Below are positions 1 to 6,810 of a stretch of DNA of 12,045 bases, in pieces. How positions within the stretch are numbered: position 1 is the stretch's first letter; each line of letters starts with the position of its first letter. The position numbers and the translations under genes are program-made. The stretch is from UBA6382 sp963617965 (GTDB lineage: Bacteria > Bacteroidota > Bacteroidia > Bacteroidales > Bacteroidaceae). The DNA is taken from the NCBI GenBank assembly GCA_963617965.1, contig CAVEQO010000047.1:1-12045 (forward strand), in the 5' to 3' direction. The notes beneath the pieces were generated by a model. The model was given only the letters and a program-made list of their open reading frames with translations, did no database searches and was not told where the DNA came from.

Positions 1-96
1 AGTTCTCTAACAACCTCACTTTCTTCATGCCCGTAATTTATTTAGGACAACATTGTGCAGCAGCCGCAAAACATGCCGAAACGCCCGCAGTTCGGA

Positions 97-156
97 CGAA
101 ACAGGAAAGACAAGTCTTGAAATGCCCGCTTTTTCTTGTCCGTTTCGTTTTTTTTT
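97..156 (+). terminator. Hairpin plus T9 tract, intrinsic terminator or leader attenuator
   Basis: The segment 97-114 pairs with 135-147: CGAAAC with GTTTCG and GACAAG with CTTGTC, with a few bulged bases on the left arm. Nine consecutive T residues follow at 148-156. This is the layout of a Rho-independent terminator on the + strand. It lies only about 40 bases upstream of the exported-protein start at 197. It may therefore terminate an upstream gene outside the window, or act as a leader attenuator if the promoter lies before it. I saw no convincing TTTG/TAnnTTTG promoter between the T tract and the start codon. Confidence 0.55.
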
Positions 157-196
157 GCGAACATTGCACTTGCAAACAACCAAACCTTTTCCACAC

Positions 197-2599
197 ATGA
201 ACAGACTGCTGCCGTTATTTGCGGCTTTGTGCCTGTCCGTCATTACGGCTACGGCACAGACGACCAAGACAAAGATAAAGTCCATCGACATAACCGTTGA
301 AACACCCGTTGCGGGCATGACGCAGCAGGACGGCGAGAAACTCAAACTCCTGTCGGTCAAGACTGACTACGGCGACCTTGTGGAGATGGGACTCGTCACT
401 GTCGCCGACATGATGTGGCAGGGCGAATTTGACCGCACCGACGAGGAACACCCCAAGTTCAAGCCCGGCTACACCTACGACTGCACGCTGTCGCTGGTGC
501 TGGATACCGGAGGAAAGTACATCTTCAACCATGTGGTGCGTAAAGACGGCTACATTGTCAACAACGATCTGCTCAAGAGCTCCGTCAACGGCAAACAGTC
601 GCTCACCATGATGGGCGCGCCCTATTTCCCTCACGTGAAATTCTACTGCACCATACCCGGCGAAAAGAGTCAGGAATACCTTGAGGAGAGCCACAAGTTA
701 TTCGGGGAAGAACGCCAGTCATACCGCTATTCTCCCAAAGCCATCACCACGGCCCAGGCCGATGCGGACTGGGTGGGCAAGAACGAAATGGACGTGCTTG
801 CGCTGAACAGCGGGAACAAGCCGAAAGACGGATTCCGCAGCATCGATGTGAAAGCGGATTTCCTGCCCGGACAGAAACAAGTGTTCCTGACAAAGATGAT
901 AATTGACGTGACCGACGGGGACTGTCGCTCCGATGAAGGCACAAGCGAGCTGGCCTCCCTGCTGTCTCTCCCAAACCTCCGGGAGGTGTGGCTAAGTGAC
1001 AAGGTAGACGCTTTGGCGTTTGTCAAGGCTCTCAACACCAACATGAAAAGCCCTCTGTTTCCTCTCGCCCGCGAATACCGGTCCCGCTCTACAGGTTTCT
1101 ATACTGCCAGAGCCACTCTATGCATACCCGAAAGCCAGATTGCCCGCGTCAGGGAACTGCTGCGGAAAGACCCTACACAACCTGTATATACCGTAAGGAC
1201 TTACACCGGCGATGTCTACTCGGCCCAAAAGGCCGGACTCGGGGCAACGCACGACTGGTGCACCAATCATACATTCTCTGTCATAATAGACTCCGCTGAC
1301 CGCATAATGCGTCACGGCACCTGCCAGAAAGGTAAACGGTGGTACTATTCATGTGCCATTTGCGGAAAGTGCGAGCGCAATCCGAACCACACGGCTTTTT
1401 CGCGCGACCCCAAGGAAAGGGAACCGGCAGCCTTCGGGCATGACTATGGCCTTGACCTCGCCACCGACAAAGCTTACCTCGGTGTCAATGCCGTGGGCTA
1501 CCACGTCTACAGCAAAAGCTGCATCTGGTGCCGCCAACCGAAAAGTTACCATGACTGCCACATCACCCGGGGCGAATGGAAAGAGTCGGGGACAGAAGCG
1601 TCCTACGAGGAGTTCAGCAAAAGAATGGCGGAGTCCAACAAGCTCCTCGTCGCCCAGTCGCTCATGGAGTCCACACCTCCCCCACAGGGATTCTTCCTGC
1701 CGCTGAGAACAACGGCGAAGACCTCCACGTCTGAGATGCAGAGCGATGCCAACCAGGCTCTCAACGACAACCTCGCCGACACCACACTGCTGGGCAGCGA
1801 CTACACACTGCCCGTTACCCGCGAGCAACTCTGTTCCATCGCCGTGCGTCTGGCAGAGAACCTCACGGGCAAGAGCATAGGGAAAAACGACATGAAAGGA
1901 TTTGCGGAAATAAGCGGAGCTGTCGGCACGCCCACGCGCCAGGAACTTGCCGCAGTCATCTACCGTACCCTGCGCTATGTGGAGCAGAACTCAAACTACA
2001 CCTATACCGACTATACATCCCGCCTGAGCAGCTACTCCGACAGCGGAGAGATACAGGAGTGGGCGACCGAGCCCATGGCGTTCATGGAAGCTCTGGGACT
2101 TCTTGACCCGGTGGAGCCCGGCAGACTCGCCCCCAACCAGCCGGGTACAATAGAACTGGCGTTGTCGTTGGCGGAACGAAGCACCCTCGCACACCGCATA
2201 GGTTGGTATCAGGCGGTAAACGTTGAAAACCAGGGCTACTTTCTTGGGGTGGGACGATCCAATTCCAACTACACCAACTCCCCATCAAGCCTTGCCTGTA
2301 GCGACCGGGTGTGGATCACACGTCCCGAATTGGGTTCTACAGGCAGACTTCCGACCGTGGAACCATACAGCGGACAGAGCCTCTTCTTGACTGAGAGATG
2401 GTTCAACCCCATTAGATGGAGGGGCGGCAAGGTGAGTCCGCGGAGCGGCAGTCAGGCTGCCGCGGAAGACGTCTCCTCTGCGGCAGCCTCGATGCAGAAA
2501 GCGCAGAAAACCGCTGACAAAGTGAAAGAGGGTGGCAAAGCCATCAAGAACTTCCAGAAAATCAAGAAGGGGCTGGGCGGGCTGATGAAAATCCTGTAG
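197..2599 (+). CDS. Large exported protein with Cys clusters and C-terminal SLH-like region
   Basis: The protein has 800 residues. The start at 197 is chosen because it opens directly into a signal peptide (MNRLLPLFAALCLSVITATA, then Q); the frame is open further upstream but gives a poor N-terminus. The first 200 or so residues are a beta-rich region opening with an IKSIDITVE segment, which I associate with exported Prevotella-type proteins of unknown function. A Cys-rich middle holds C355, C376, C386, C389 and C392, then a CxxC at 442-445 and C454. This resembles the zinc-ribbon-like or disulfide repeats of Firmicutes surface proteins. Residues about 535-665 resemble S-layer homology repeats: a VTREQLCSIAVRL segment near 540, then SGEIQEWA near 616 and APNQP near 645. 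The last 50 residues are Ala- and Lys-rich and probably helical. It is likely periplasmic or surface-located; no enzymatic function is assigned. It appears monocistronic, ending before a large palindrome. Confidence 0.85.
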   Translation: MNRLLPLFAALCLSVITATAQTTKTKIKSIDITVETPVAGMTQQDGEKLKLLSVKTDYGDLVEMGLVTVADMMWQGEFDRTDEEHPKFKPGYTYDCTLSLVLDTGGKYIFNHVVRKDGYIVNNDLLKSSVNGKQSLTMMGAPYFPHVKFYCTIPGEKSQEYLEESHKLFGEERQSYRYSPKAITTAQADADWVGKNEMDVLALNSGNKPKDGFRSIDVKADFLPGQKQVFLTKMIIDVTDGDCRSDEGTSELASLLSLPNLREVWLSDKVDALAFVKALNTNMKSPLFPLAREYRSRSTGFYTARATLCIPESQIARVRELLRKDPTQPVYTVRTYTGDVYSAQKAGLGATHDWCTNHTFSVIIDSADRIMRHGTCQKGKRWYYSCAICGKCERNPNHTAFSRDPKEREPAAFGHDYGLDLATDKAYLGVNAVGYHVYSKSCIWCRQPKSYHDCHITRGEWKESGTEASYEEFSKRMAESNKLLVAQSLMESTPPPQGFFLPLRTTAKTSTSEMQSDANQALNDNLADTTLLGSDYTLPVTREQLCSIAVRLAENLTGKSIGKNDMKGFAEISGAVGTPTRQELAAVIYRTLRYVEQNSNYTYTDYTSRLSSYSDSGEIQEWATEPMAFMEALGLLDPVEPGRLAPNQPGTIELALSLAERSTLAHRIGWYQAVNVENQGYFLGVGRSNSNYTNSPSSLACSDRVWITRPELGSTGRLPTVEPYSGQSLFLTERWFNPIRWRGGKVSPRSGSQAAAEDVSSAAASMQKAQKTADKVKEGGKAIKNFQKIKKGLGGLMKIL

Positions 2600-2697
2600 G
2601 TTCTATAATCCGCAACCTCACCGTGTCCCGTTGCGAAATCACGCCCGTACTGACACCAGCAAGGTTGGGAAACCTGTCACGCAACGGTCTTGCCTTG
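2600..2697. other. Intergenic segment with nested inverted repeats
   Basis: Between the stop of the exported-protein gene and the large palindrome, CCGTTGCG (2628-2635) can pair with CGCAACGG (2680-2687). Inside it, TGAC (2651-2654) pairs with GTCA (2676-2679) and AGGTT (2662-2666) with AACCT (2671-2675). The right side (2671-2687) is almost fully paired and the left side has two bulges. No ORF with a plausible start was seen. It may be part of a 3' untranslated structure of the upstream gene, or a small structured RNA; the pairing alone does not decide. Confidence 0.3.
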
Positions 2698-2763
2698 TTT
2701 TAACCCAAACCGGTCATTAGAAAAGTTTACTTCCTTTTTTCTAACGACCGGTTTGGGTTAAAG
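2698..2763. terminator. Long palindrome between convergent units, probable bidirectional terminator
   Basis: Arms 2698-2724 and 2737-2763 pair over about 26 bp with a 12-base loop. The single internal mismatch (2716/2745, A against C) becomes a G-U pair in a minus-strand transcript, so that transcript folds essentially perfectly. The palindrome sits between the + gene ending at 2599 and the - gene ending at 2889, as expected for a shared terminator. Neither side has a strong U tail after the outer base of the stem; the six T residues lie at the loop end of the right arm. It could also be a copy of a dispersed intergenic palindrome. Confidence 0.5.
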
Positions 2764-2888
2764 ACGGGCTTTTATTTCCGATTGACAGAATTTCTCTTTG
2801 ATTTCTCCTGCATACTCAAGACGGCTTACAGGATTGTCTTCGTCAAAGTCTCCGCTTTTCCTGCGCTGACTTCGCAAATGCGAACAGG

Positions 2889-3278
2889 CTACTCCTTGAT
2901 TTTGCGTCCCAATTCTTTTTGGGCGTCAATAAAATTCTGGAGCATCTGTTCTTTCGTGACGAGCCCCTCTTCAATCCATTGCTTTATTCCACGGTTTGTC
3001 TCTTCAAGTTGGCGGACTATTTCTTTCCTATAAGCCAAATCAATACCGTTTTTCTTAAAAAGCCCCTCGTCTGCAATCAAGACTATCTTGCAATCTTGCA
3101 TTGCAGTAACTTTCGGATTAAGAAGGAATCCTATCAGCTTCTTGTCTTCCCGCAGCAACTTCGTTATGGAAACACTGTCTGACTCAATTTTTGCCAAAGA
3201 TGAGGTCTGACTATGTGTGCAGCCATTGAAGCACAAAAGGCACATAGAAAAAGTGAAAATTGCTTTCTTCATAATCAT
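2889..3278 (-). CDS. Small putative lipoprotein, paralogue of the frameshifted gene at 4030-4534
   Basis: The product is a 129-residue exported protein of unknown function. There are two in-frame starts, 3278 and 3272; the latter gives a typical MKKAIF signal peptide. A Cys follows the hydrophobic stretch (LLCFNGC), consistent with a Bacteroidetes lipoprotein, although the lipobox is not canonical. The mature part is charged and mostly helical. It shares clear blocks with the reading frame at 4030-4416: KLIGFLLNPKV against KLLGFFYNPKI, NGIDLAYRK against NGIKLTYRR, and a common C-terminus of the form xxKIKE or xKEIKE. These mark the two as paralogues. It follows the frameshifted TPR-tail gene by 12 bases and is the last gene of the minus-strand run. 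I do not recognise a named domain. Confidence 0.75.
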   Translation of the reverse strand: MIMKKAIFTFSMCLLCFNGCTHSQTSSLAKIESDSVSITKLLREDKKLIGFLLNPKVTAMQDCKIVLIADEGLFKKNGIDLAYRKEIVRQLEETNRGIKQWIEEGLVTKEQMLQNFIDAQKELGRKIKE

Positions 3279-3290
3279 GTCTTTTAAATT

Positions 3291-3925
3291 TTATTGTTCG
3301 TATAAAGGTGAACCGTTTATATTTTCAGTATGTGTTACGAGAGCGAGCAAAGATCTTGCTTCTTTTTGTATAAAGTCAAATTCCTCGGATTTCACTTTAG
3401 GTTTCTTTCTGAGGATAGTTTCCGCTATATTCTTTGCCAAACCATACTTGTGCTGCAGTTTGTACAGATTCATCAACAAGTACAGAGGATATATTTTATG
3501 AGGAATGCGGTAATAGGCCTTCTTATACAGGGTTGCAGCGCAGACTGTTTCGGGGCATTGTCCTCCAAATTCCGTTCCACCCAAAGAGCCGAAGCCTTGC
3601 GTTCGGCGAAGACACTGTCCATCGGCACATTGCGCCAACCGTATTTTGCGCAAAGCGCATTGCACACACTGTCGGTACGCGCTTTGAATGATTGTTGCGC
3701 TGCCGTAAGACTGCCCTCTGTCATTTCCGTATTGTGAAAATCCAGATTGTCTATCAAGAACACGGCACTGCGCAGTTTCTCCAAATTGAAGTCTGCAAAA
3801 ATATAATGCAACAGGACTTTAGGGTATCCTCTGCCAATGTGGACTGTCAAACATCCACACACTGTCGTCACAACAACCGCAGCAACTGTCCACAGGACCT
3901 TTTTCCCACCAGACTTCGTTTTCAC
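3291..3925 (-). pseudogene. Frameshifted membrane-anchored protein with TPR-like tail
   Basis: Two overlapping minus frames make up one gene. The first starts at a GTG (3925; the next upstream in-frame codons end in a stop) and encodes an N-terminal transmembrane helix (VLWTVAAVVVTTVCG) and about 100 further residues. It then runs into unlikely sequence and stops at 3473. The second frame, open from 3665 to 3291, carries the expected continuation: an AATLYKKAYYRIPHKIYPLY helix pair, then KPKVKSEEF and EARSLL. That tail closely resembles the C-terminal TPR end of Bacteroidales O-antigen-ligase-like proteins. The frames differ as if one base were missing, most likely around 3535-3565 near a CCCC run. 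Restored, the protein would have about 208 residues, too short for a ligase, so only the tail is shared. It may be a real lesion or a sequencing error. Confidence 0.6.
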
Positions 3926-4029
3926 AGGTATTTGTTTTCAAGTAGGGCTATTTTTATTTCCAAATGTAAGCAAGCAAGTCTACAGACTGTGTCATGTTTG
4001 AATTTTACCTTACTTTTTTACTGTTGGTC

Positions 4030-4534
4030 TTACTCTTTTATTTCCTTACAGAAATCACGTTGTGCAGATTCGAATTGTTCCAGAAAGAAGTCTTCGTCCG
4101 CTGGATCATTGTTCCTATGTTCTTTTATGTAGTTGTTTACGTAGTCATAATACTGTTTGACAAGTCTCCTGTAAGTAAGTTTTATGCCATTTCTTCGATA
4201 CAAAGAACGTTTTGTGTTCAACACCACTGCTCCGTTCCTTTTGTCAAATTTCACAATCTTAGGGTTATAGAAAAAGCCCAAAAGCTTCAGCTTTTCTGTT
4301 TTTTGCTCTTTTGTAAGTTCTTCGGTATCAAACCTCAATACACTTTGATCAAGATTCCTGGGATTTCGCCAATGAGTAGTATCCGCTTTCACTACACTGC
4401 TCATTCCTAACGGCATGGCTTCTCCAAGGTTAGGAATAAGGATGGTTTATCTTGCTAACAGACCAAGTGTCTTGGGCATCCAGTGAACAGTTAAAGCACA
4501 AAAGCGCTGCAATAATATTGATTGTTTTTCTCAT
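4030..4534 (-). pseudogene. Frameshifted small exported protein, paralogue of the 2889-3278 product
   Basis: The body lies in the frame ending at 4030 (open back to the stop at 4447-4449) and has no signal peptide of its own. A different frame starting at ATG 4534 encodes MRKTINIIAALLCFNCSLDA followed by Q, then stops at 4430-4432. Its LLCFN-C stretch matches the signal peptide of the paralogue at 2889-3278 (LLCFNGC), which is strong evidence that the two pieces belong together. A one-base change within 4433-4446 would join them into a protein of about 167 residues. The start at 4534 lies 5 bases after the stop of the preceding lipoprotein gene, so co-transcription is likely. An internal methionine at 4416 could give a 128-residue cytoplasmic product, but that would lose export. 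Function unknown. Confidence 0.6.
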
Positions 4535-4539
4535 AACAA

Positions 4540-5163
4540 CTAATAAACATAGGTTCCAACATAACGAATATCTCTCTGCAGATATTTAATATCAACGGTG
4601 TCTTTTTGTGTGGTAGGATTTTTGTAAGTGACCTGATATTTAAGATGCAAGACCCCTTCTACAATATAGTCCACTTTTGTATTGTTGTCTTTCCATGTAG
4701 CAATGTTTTTTGTTACAACCCATCTTCTTTTTTGATATACACTTGGTCCTTCTATCAATATCTCCGTTTCCATATATACACTTGGATCTCCTCTAAACAT
4801 ACATACGGGGCGCGCATTAAATGTACAGATTAGATCAGGAAGTCCGCTTGAAGTATCAGAACCACTCTCAGATGGCATCATTTTTTCTAACGATCTTAAG
4901 CTGTTCTGTTTTTTTGTTTGTTCAGAAGACTGGGTGATCAGATGTATATTTATTTTAGACAGGGCTTCTTTTAGTCTTGGCAAATCCTCAATGGAATTAA
5001 TCCGGAAACTATTACCCTCTACTTTAAAACCGACAACAGGCACGGTTTGTGTTATCCCCAATTTCATTTTGCAGTCTAAGTTGTCTTCTTCATTTGAGCA
5101 GGAAGAAACAGACAGTAAACTTAACAGCAACAGGCCTGACATAAATGCTTTTTTTGTGTTCAT
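4540..5163 (-). CDS. Putative lipoprotein of unknown function
   Basis: The product has 207 residues with a clear lipoprotein signal peptide: MNTKK, a hydrophobic core, then LSVSSC with Cys22 as the expected lipidated residue. Ser, Asn, Glu, Glu and Asp follow, a polar and acidic start common in Bacteroidetes surface-exposed lipoproteins. The mature part has a Ser/Thr-rich linker near residues 80-105 and then a probable beta-rich domain to the C-terminus. I recognise no family. Codon use and base composition are distinctly AT-rich: one 60-base stretch (4561-4620) has 20 G+C, against 34 in a comparable stretch of the HAD gene (9301-9360). It is followed after 5 bases by the start of the frameshifted exported protein, so the two probably share a transcript. 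Confidence 0.75.
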   Translation of the reverse strand: MNTKKAFMSGLLLLSLLSVSSCSNEEDNLDCKMKLGITQTVPVVGFKVEGNSFRINSIEDLPRLKEALSKINIHLITQSSEQTKKQNSLRSLEKMMPSESGSDTSSGLPDLICTFNARPVCMFRGDPSVYMETEILIEGPSVYQKRRWVVTKNIATWKDNNTKVDYIVEGVLHLKYQVTYKNPTTQKDTVDIKYLQRDIRYVGTYVY

Positions 5164-5210
5164 AGTCTTATTGTTTTGAGTTAAACATTGTTACCCGATC
5201 GTTTTGCGCG

Positions 5211-5693
5211 TTACCTGTCCATCAGGAAGACAAGTTCCTTAATGACTTTCTTGGTCTCCCTGTCTTTGAACACCAGCGGTATGGTTAGTATTCTTTTCTT
5301 TTTGTCATAGAACACCAATCCTGGCTGATCTGAGGGAAGCTCCACGACAAAGTCGTTTTTCTTGCCAAACGGAGAGCCGTACAATGTGATTGCCTCGGTT
5401 TTGATATTTTGGTCGATGTCAAACAGATATGTCACCTCCAATATGATGCTGCCGTTAAGACCATAAGCCGACAGATCGTATACAACTTTCTGGCAGAGGG
5501 TATTGTCATTGCCGGGATAGCTGTACTTGGGAGAGAGCCTGTCTCTGAGCATTTCGTTATGATCGCCTTTGCGTATGTCTCCTTTTTCATAGGACATGAC
5601 TTTGCCCCTCACGGTGTCAGTTGCAGTCTCTTGCGAGCAAACGCCGAGAACCCCCAATACTATAAAGGCGAAACAAGTTACAAGTCTTCTCAT
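5211..5693 (-). CDS. Small exported protein of unknown function
   Basis: The product has 160 residues and begins with MRRLVTCFAFIVLGVLGVCS followed by QE. This is a signal peptide that could be cut before Gln21, or processed as a lipoprotein at Cys19, though the residues before that Cys are not a good lipobox. The rest is predicted beta-rich, with alternating hydrophobic residues and a C-terminal run LTIPLVFKDRETKKVIKELV. The second half lines up by eye with the C-terminal domain of the product at 5744-6277 (a KK-x-x-F stretch, then a strand, an acidic/basic turn and a final strand ending in Arg). The two may be a tandem pair of related periplasmic domains. It lies 50 bases after the preceding gene and 47 before the next in the minus-strand run. 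Confidence 0.7.
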   Translation of the reverse strand: MRRLVTCFAFIVLGVLGVCSQETATDTVRGKVMSYEKGDIRKGDHNEMLRDRLSPKYSYPGNDNTLCQKVVYDLSAYGLNGSIILEVTYLFDIDQNIKTEAITLYGSPFGKKNDFVVELPSDQPGLVFYDKKKRILTIPLVFKDRETKKVIKELVFLMDR

Positions 5694-5743
5694 TGCTGTT
5701 ACGGGTTTGTTGCAAATACATTCAGGAATGGAAAAGCGGCAGA

Positions 5744-6277
5744 CTATCTGAACACCATCTGGTTGACACTGACATATTTCTCAACCGGCTGGCCATCGGC
5801 GTCTTCATAGGTCAGTGTGCCGTTGATATCGATGTTTGCCATTGTGGCACTTATGTTGTACCTGATTTCGTCATCTGGCACGAAAAAGACTTTCTTGCCC
5901 GAATCGCTTACGGGTTCATATTTGCACGAAAGCACTTTATACTCGCCGGAGCCAGTCTTTTCATACGAAACGGTAGCCGCTATGTAAATGTCACTGTCCT
6001 GGGCATCAGAGTAAATGATCATTTCTTGTTCCAAAATGACCGGTGCAGACGCTTTGGACGCTTTTGCCGGCACTGCGTGCGGCAAGGATTTCGCCGAGTC
6101 TGTCTGCAACTCAGTTTCTGACGCGACGTGAGTGCCAACGGTATCGGCCGTGGAACGGTTGGCGGTGGTGTCGGGCGTATGAGCCAGCTTCGGTTTCTCC
6201 TCAGCCCCAAAAACAAACGGAAGACACACTGCGGCGATCATCAGCATCGCTACAGCCATCATACGGAACAAAGCCAT
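5744..6277 (-). CDS. Membrane-anchored periplasmic protein, possibly the C-terminal part of the sigma factor
   Basis: Read from ATG 6277, this is a 177-residue protein with an N-terminal hydrophobic segment (MMAVAMLMIAAVCLPFVFG, about residues 6-24), a low-complexity Thr/Ala/Ser-rich linker to about residue 80, and a C-terminal beta-rich domain. The frame is open upstream of 6277, and the 11 codons before that Met read DSIYKSLSRAR. This is a textbook end of sigma-70 region 4.2, which the sigma gene at 6289-6756 lacks. The simplest reading is that this ORF and the sigma ORF are one gene split by a missing base near 6308-6320, giving a sigma factor of about 338 residues with a transmembrane helix and a periplasmic tail. 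Alternatively it is a separate secreted protein whose start codon happens to overlap remnant sigma sequence. Confidence 0.6.
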   Translation of the reverse strand: MALFRMMAVAMLMIAAVCLPFVFGAEEKPKLAHTPDTTANRSTADTVGTHVASETELQTDSAKSLPHAVPAKASKASAPVILEQEMIIYSDAQDSDIYIAATVSYEKTGSGEYKVLSCKYEPVSDSGKKVFFVPDDEIRYNISATMANIDINGTLTYEDADGQPVEKYVSVNQMVFR

Positions 6278-6288
6278 TCTGGCCCGGC

Positions 6289-6756
6289 TCAGCGACTTGT
6301 ATATGCTGTCGGCATGCCGCCCGTTATCATGGCTATGGAGTCTATGTCCTTGCCGTTGAAATATCTCAGGCGCAAGAGTATTTGCTGCTGTGAGGGCAAA
6401 CGTCTTATCGCCTTGAGCAAAAGCCTGTGCCGCTGTTCGGTGTCGGAAGCCTCTTCCTCTCCACTGTCTGTCTGCATGGCAACGGCATCGTCAATGCCGA
6501 CAGACTTCAACTGCCGTGCATGGAAACTGCGCAAGCGGTCAAGCGAAAGGTGCTTGGCCACGACAGCCGACAACGACTCCAGTGTTGCAGCATCAATGTC
6601 CTTGCGCTTGGCCCATAGCTTGAGCATGGCATCCTGGACGATGTCTTCTGCTTCCATGGGGTTGCCTACGTAGCATTCGGCAATCCTCAGCATATGTTCT
6701 CTCAAGCGTGTCGCTCTGTCTGTAAACTCACGGTCTGTCACGGCAAAAACCGGCAA
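6289..6756 (-). CDS. ECF-type RNA polymerase sigma factor, region 4.2 cut off by a frameshift
   Basis: The product is a sigma-70 family, extracytoplasmic-function type regulator. Region 2 is evident: GNPMEAEDIVQDAMLKLWAK at residues 31-50. Region 4 begins at about residue 111: AIRRLPSQQQILLRLRYFNG, then IDSIAMITG. The frame then gives GMPTAYTSR and stops, where the family needs about four residues and then a recognition helix ending SLSRAR. That helix exists in the next frame (DSIYKSLSRAR, 6310-6278), so the gene appears frameshifted by one missing base between 6308 and 6320. As read, the 155-residue product would lack the -35 recognition helix and is unlikely to work. The 6756 start is a TTG; a GTG at 6741, giving MTDREF, is an equally good choice. 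It heads the minus-strand run of exported-protein genes. No classical anti-sigma gene follows. Confidence 0.75.
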   Translation of the reverse strand: MPVFAVTDREFTDRATRLREHMLRIAECYVGNPMEAEDIVQDAMLKLWAKRKDIDAATLESLSAVVAKHLSLDRLRSFHARQLKSVGIDDAVAMQTDSGEEEASDTEQRHRLLLKAIRRLPSQQQILLRLRYFNGKDIDSIAMITGGMPTAYTSR

Positions 6757-6810
6757 GGATTAAAAAAGTCTTATACTGTATATACGATACAACGACCGTT
6801 TTCTGACAAG

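Noticed and set aside
53..196. N-terminal extension of the first gene from an upstream in-frame start at 53
   Set aside because: It would place 48 residues of poor composition ahead of an excellent signal peptide and would run through the terminator-like hairpin.
3330..3737. Several overlapping + strand frames within 3217-4410
   Set aside because: They lie opposite minus-strand genes with signal peptides and paralogy; none has a recognisable protein signature.
6308..6330. Programmed -1 ribosomal frameshifting between the sigma and membrane-protein frames
   Set aside because: No X-XXY-YYZ slippery heptamer or obvious downstream stem was seen at the shift point, so a plain indel is the simpler reading; not formally excluded.
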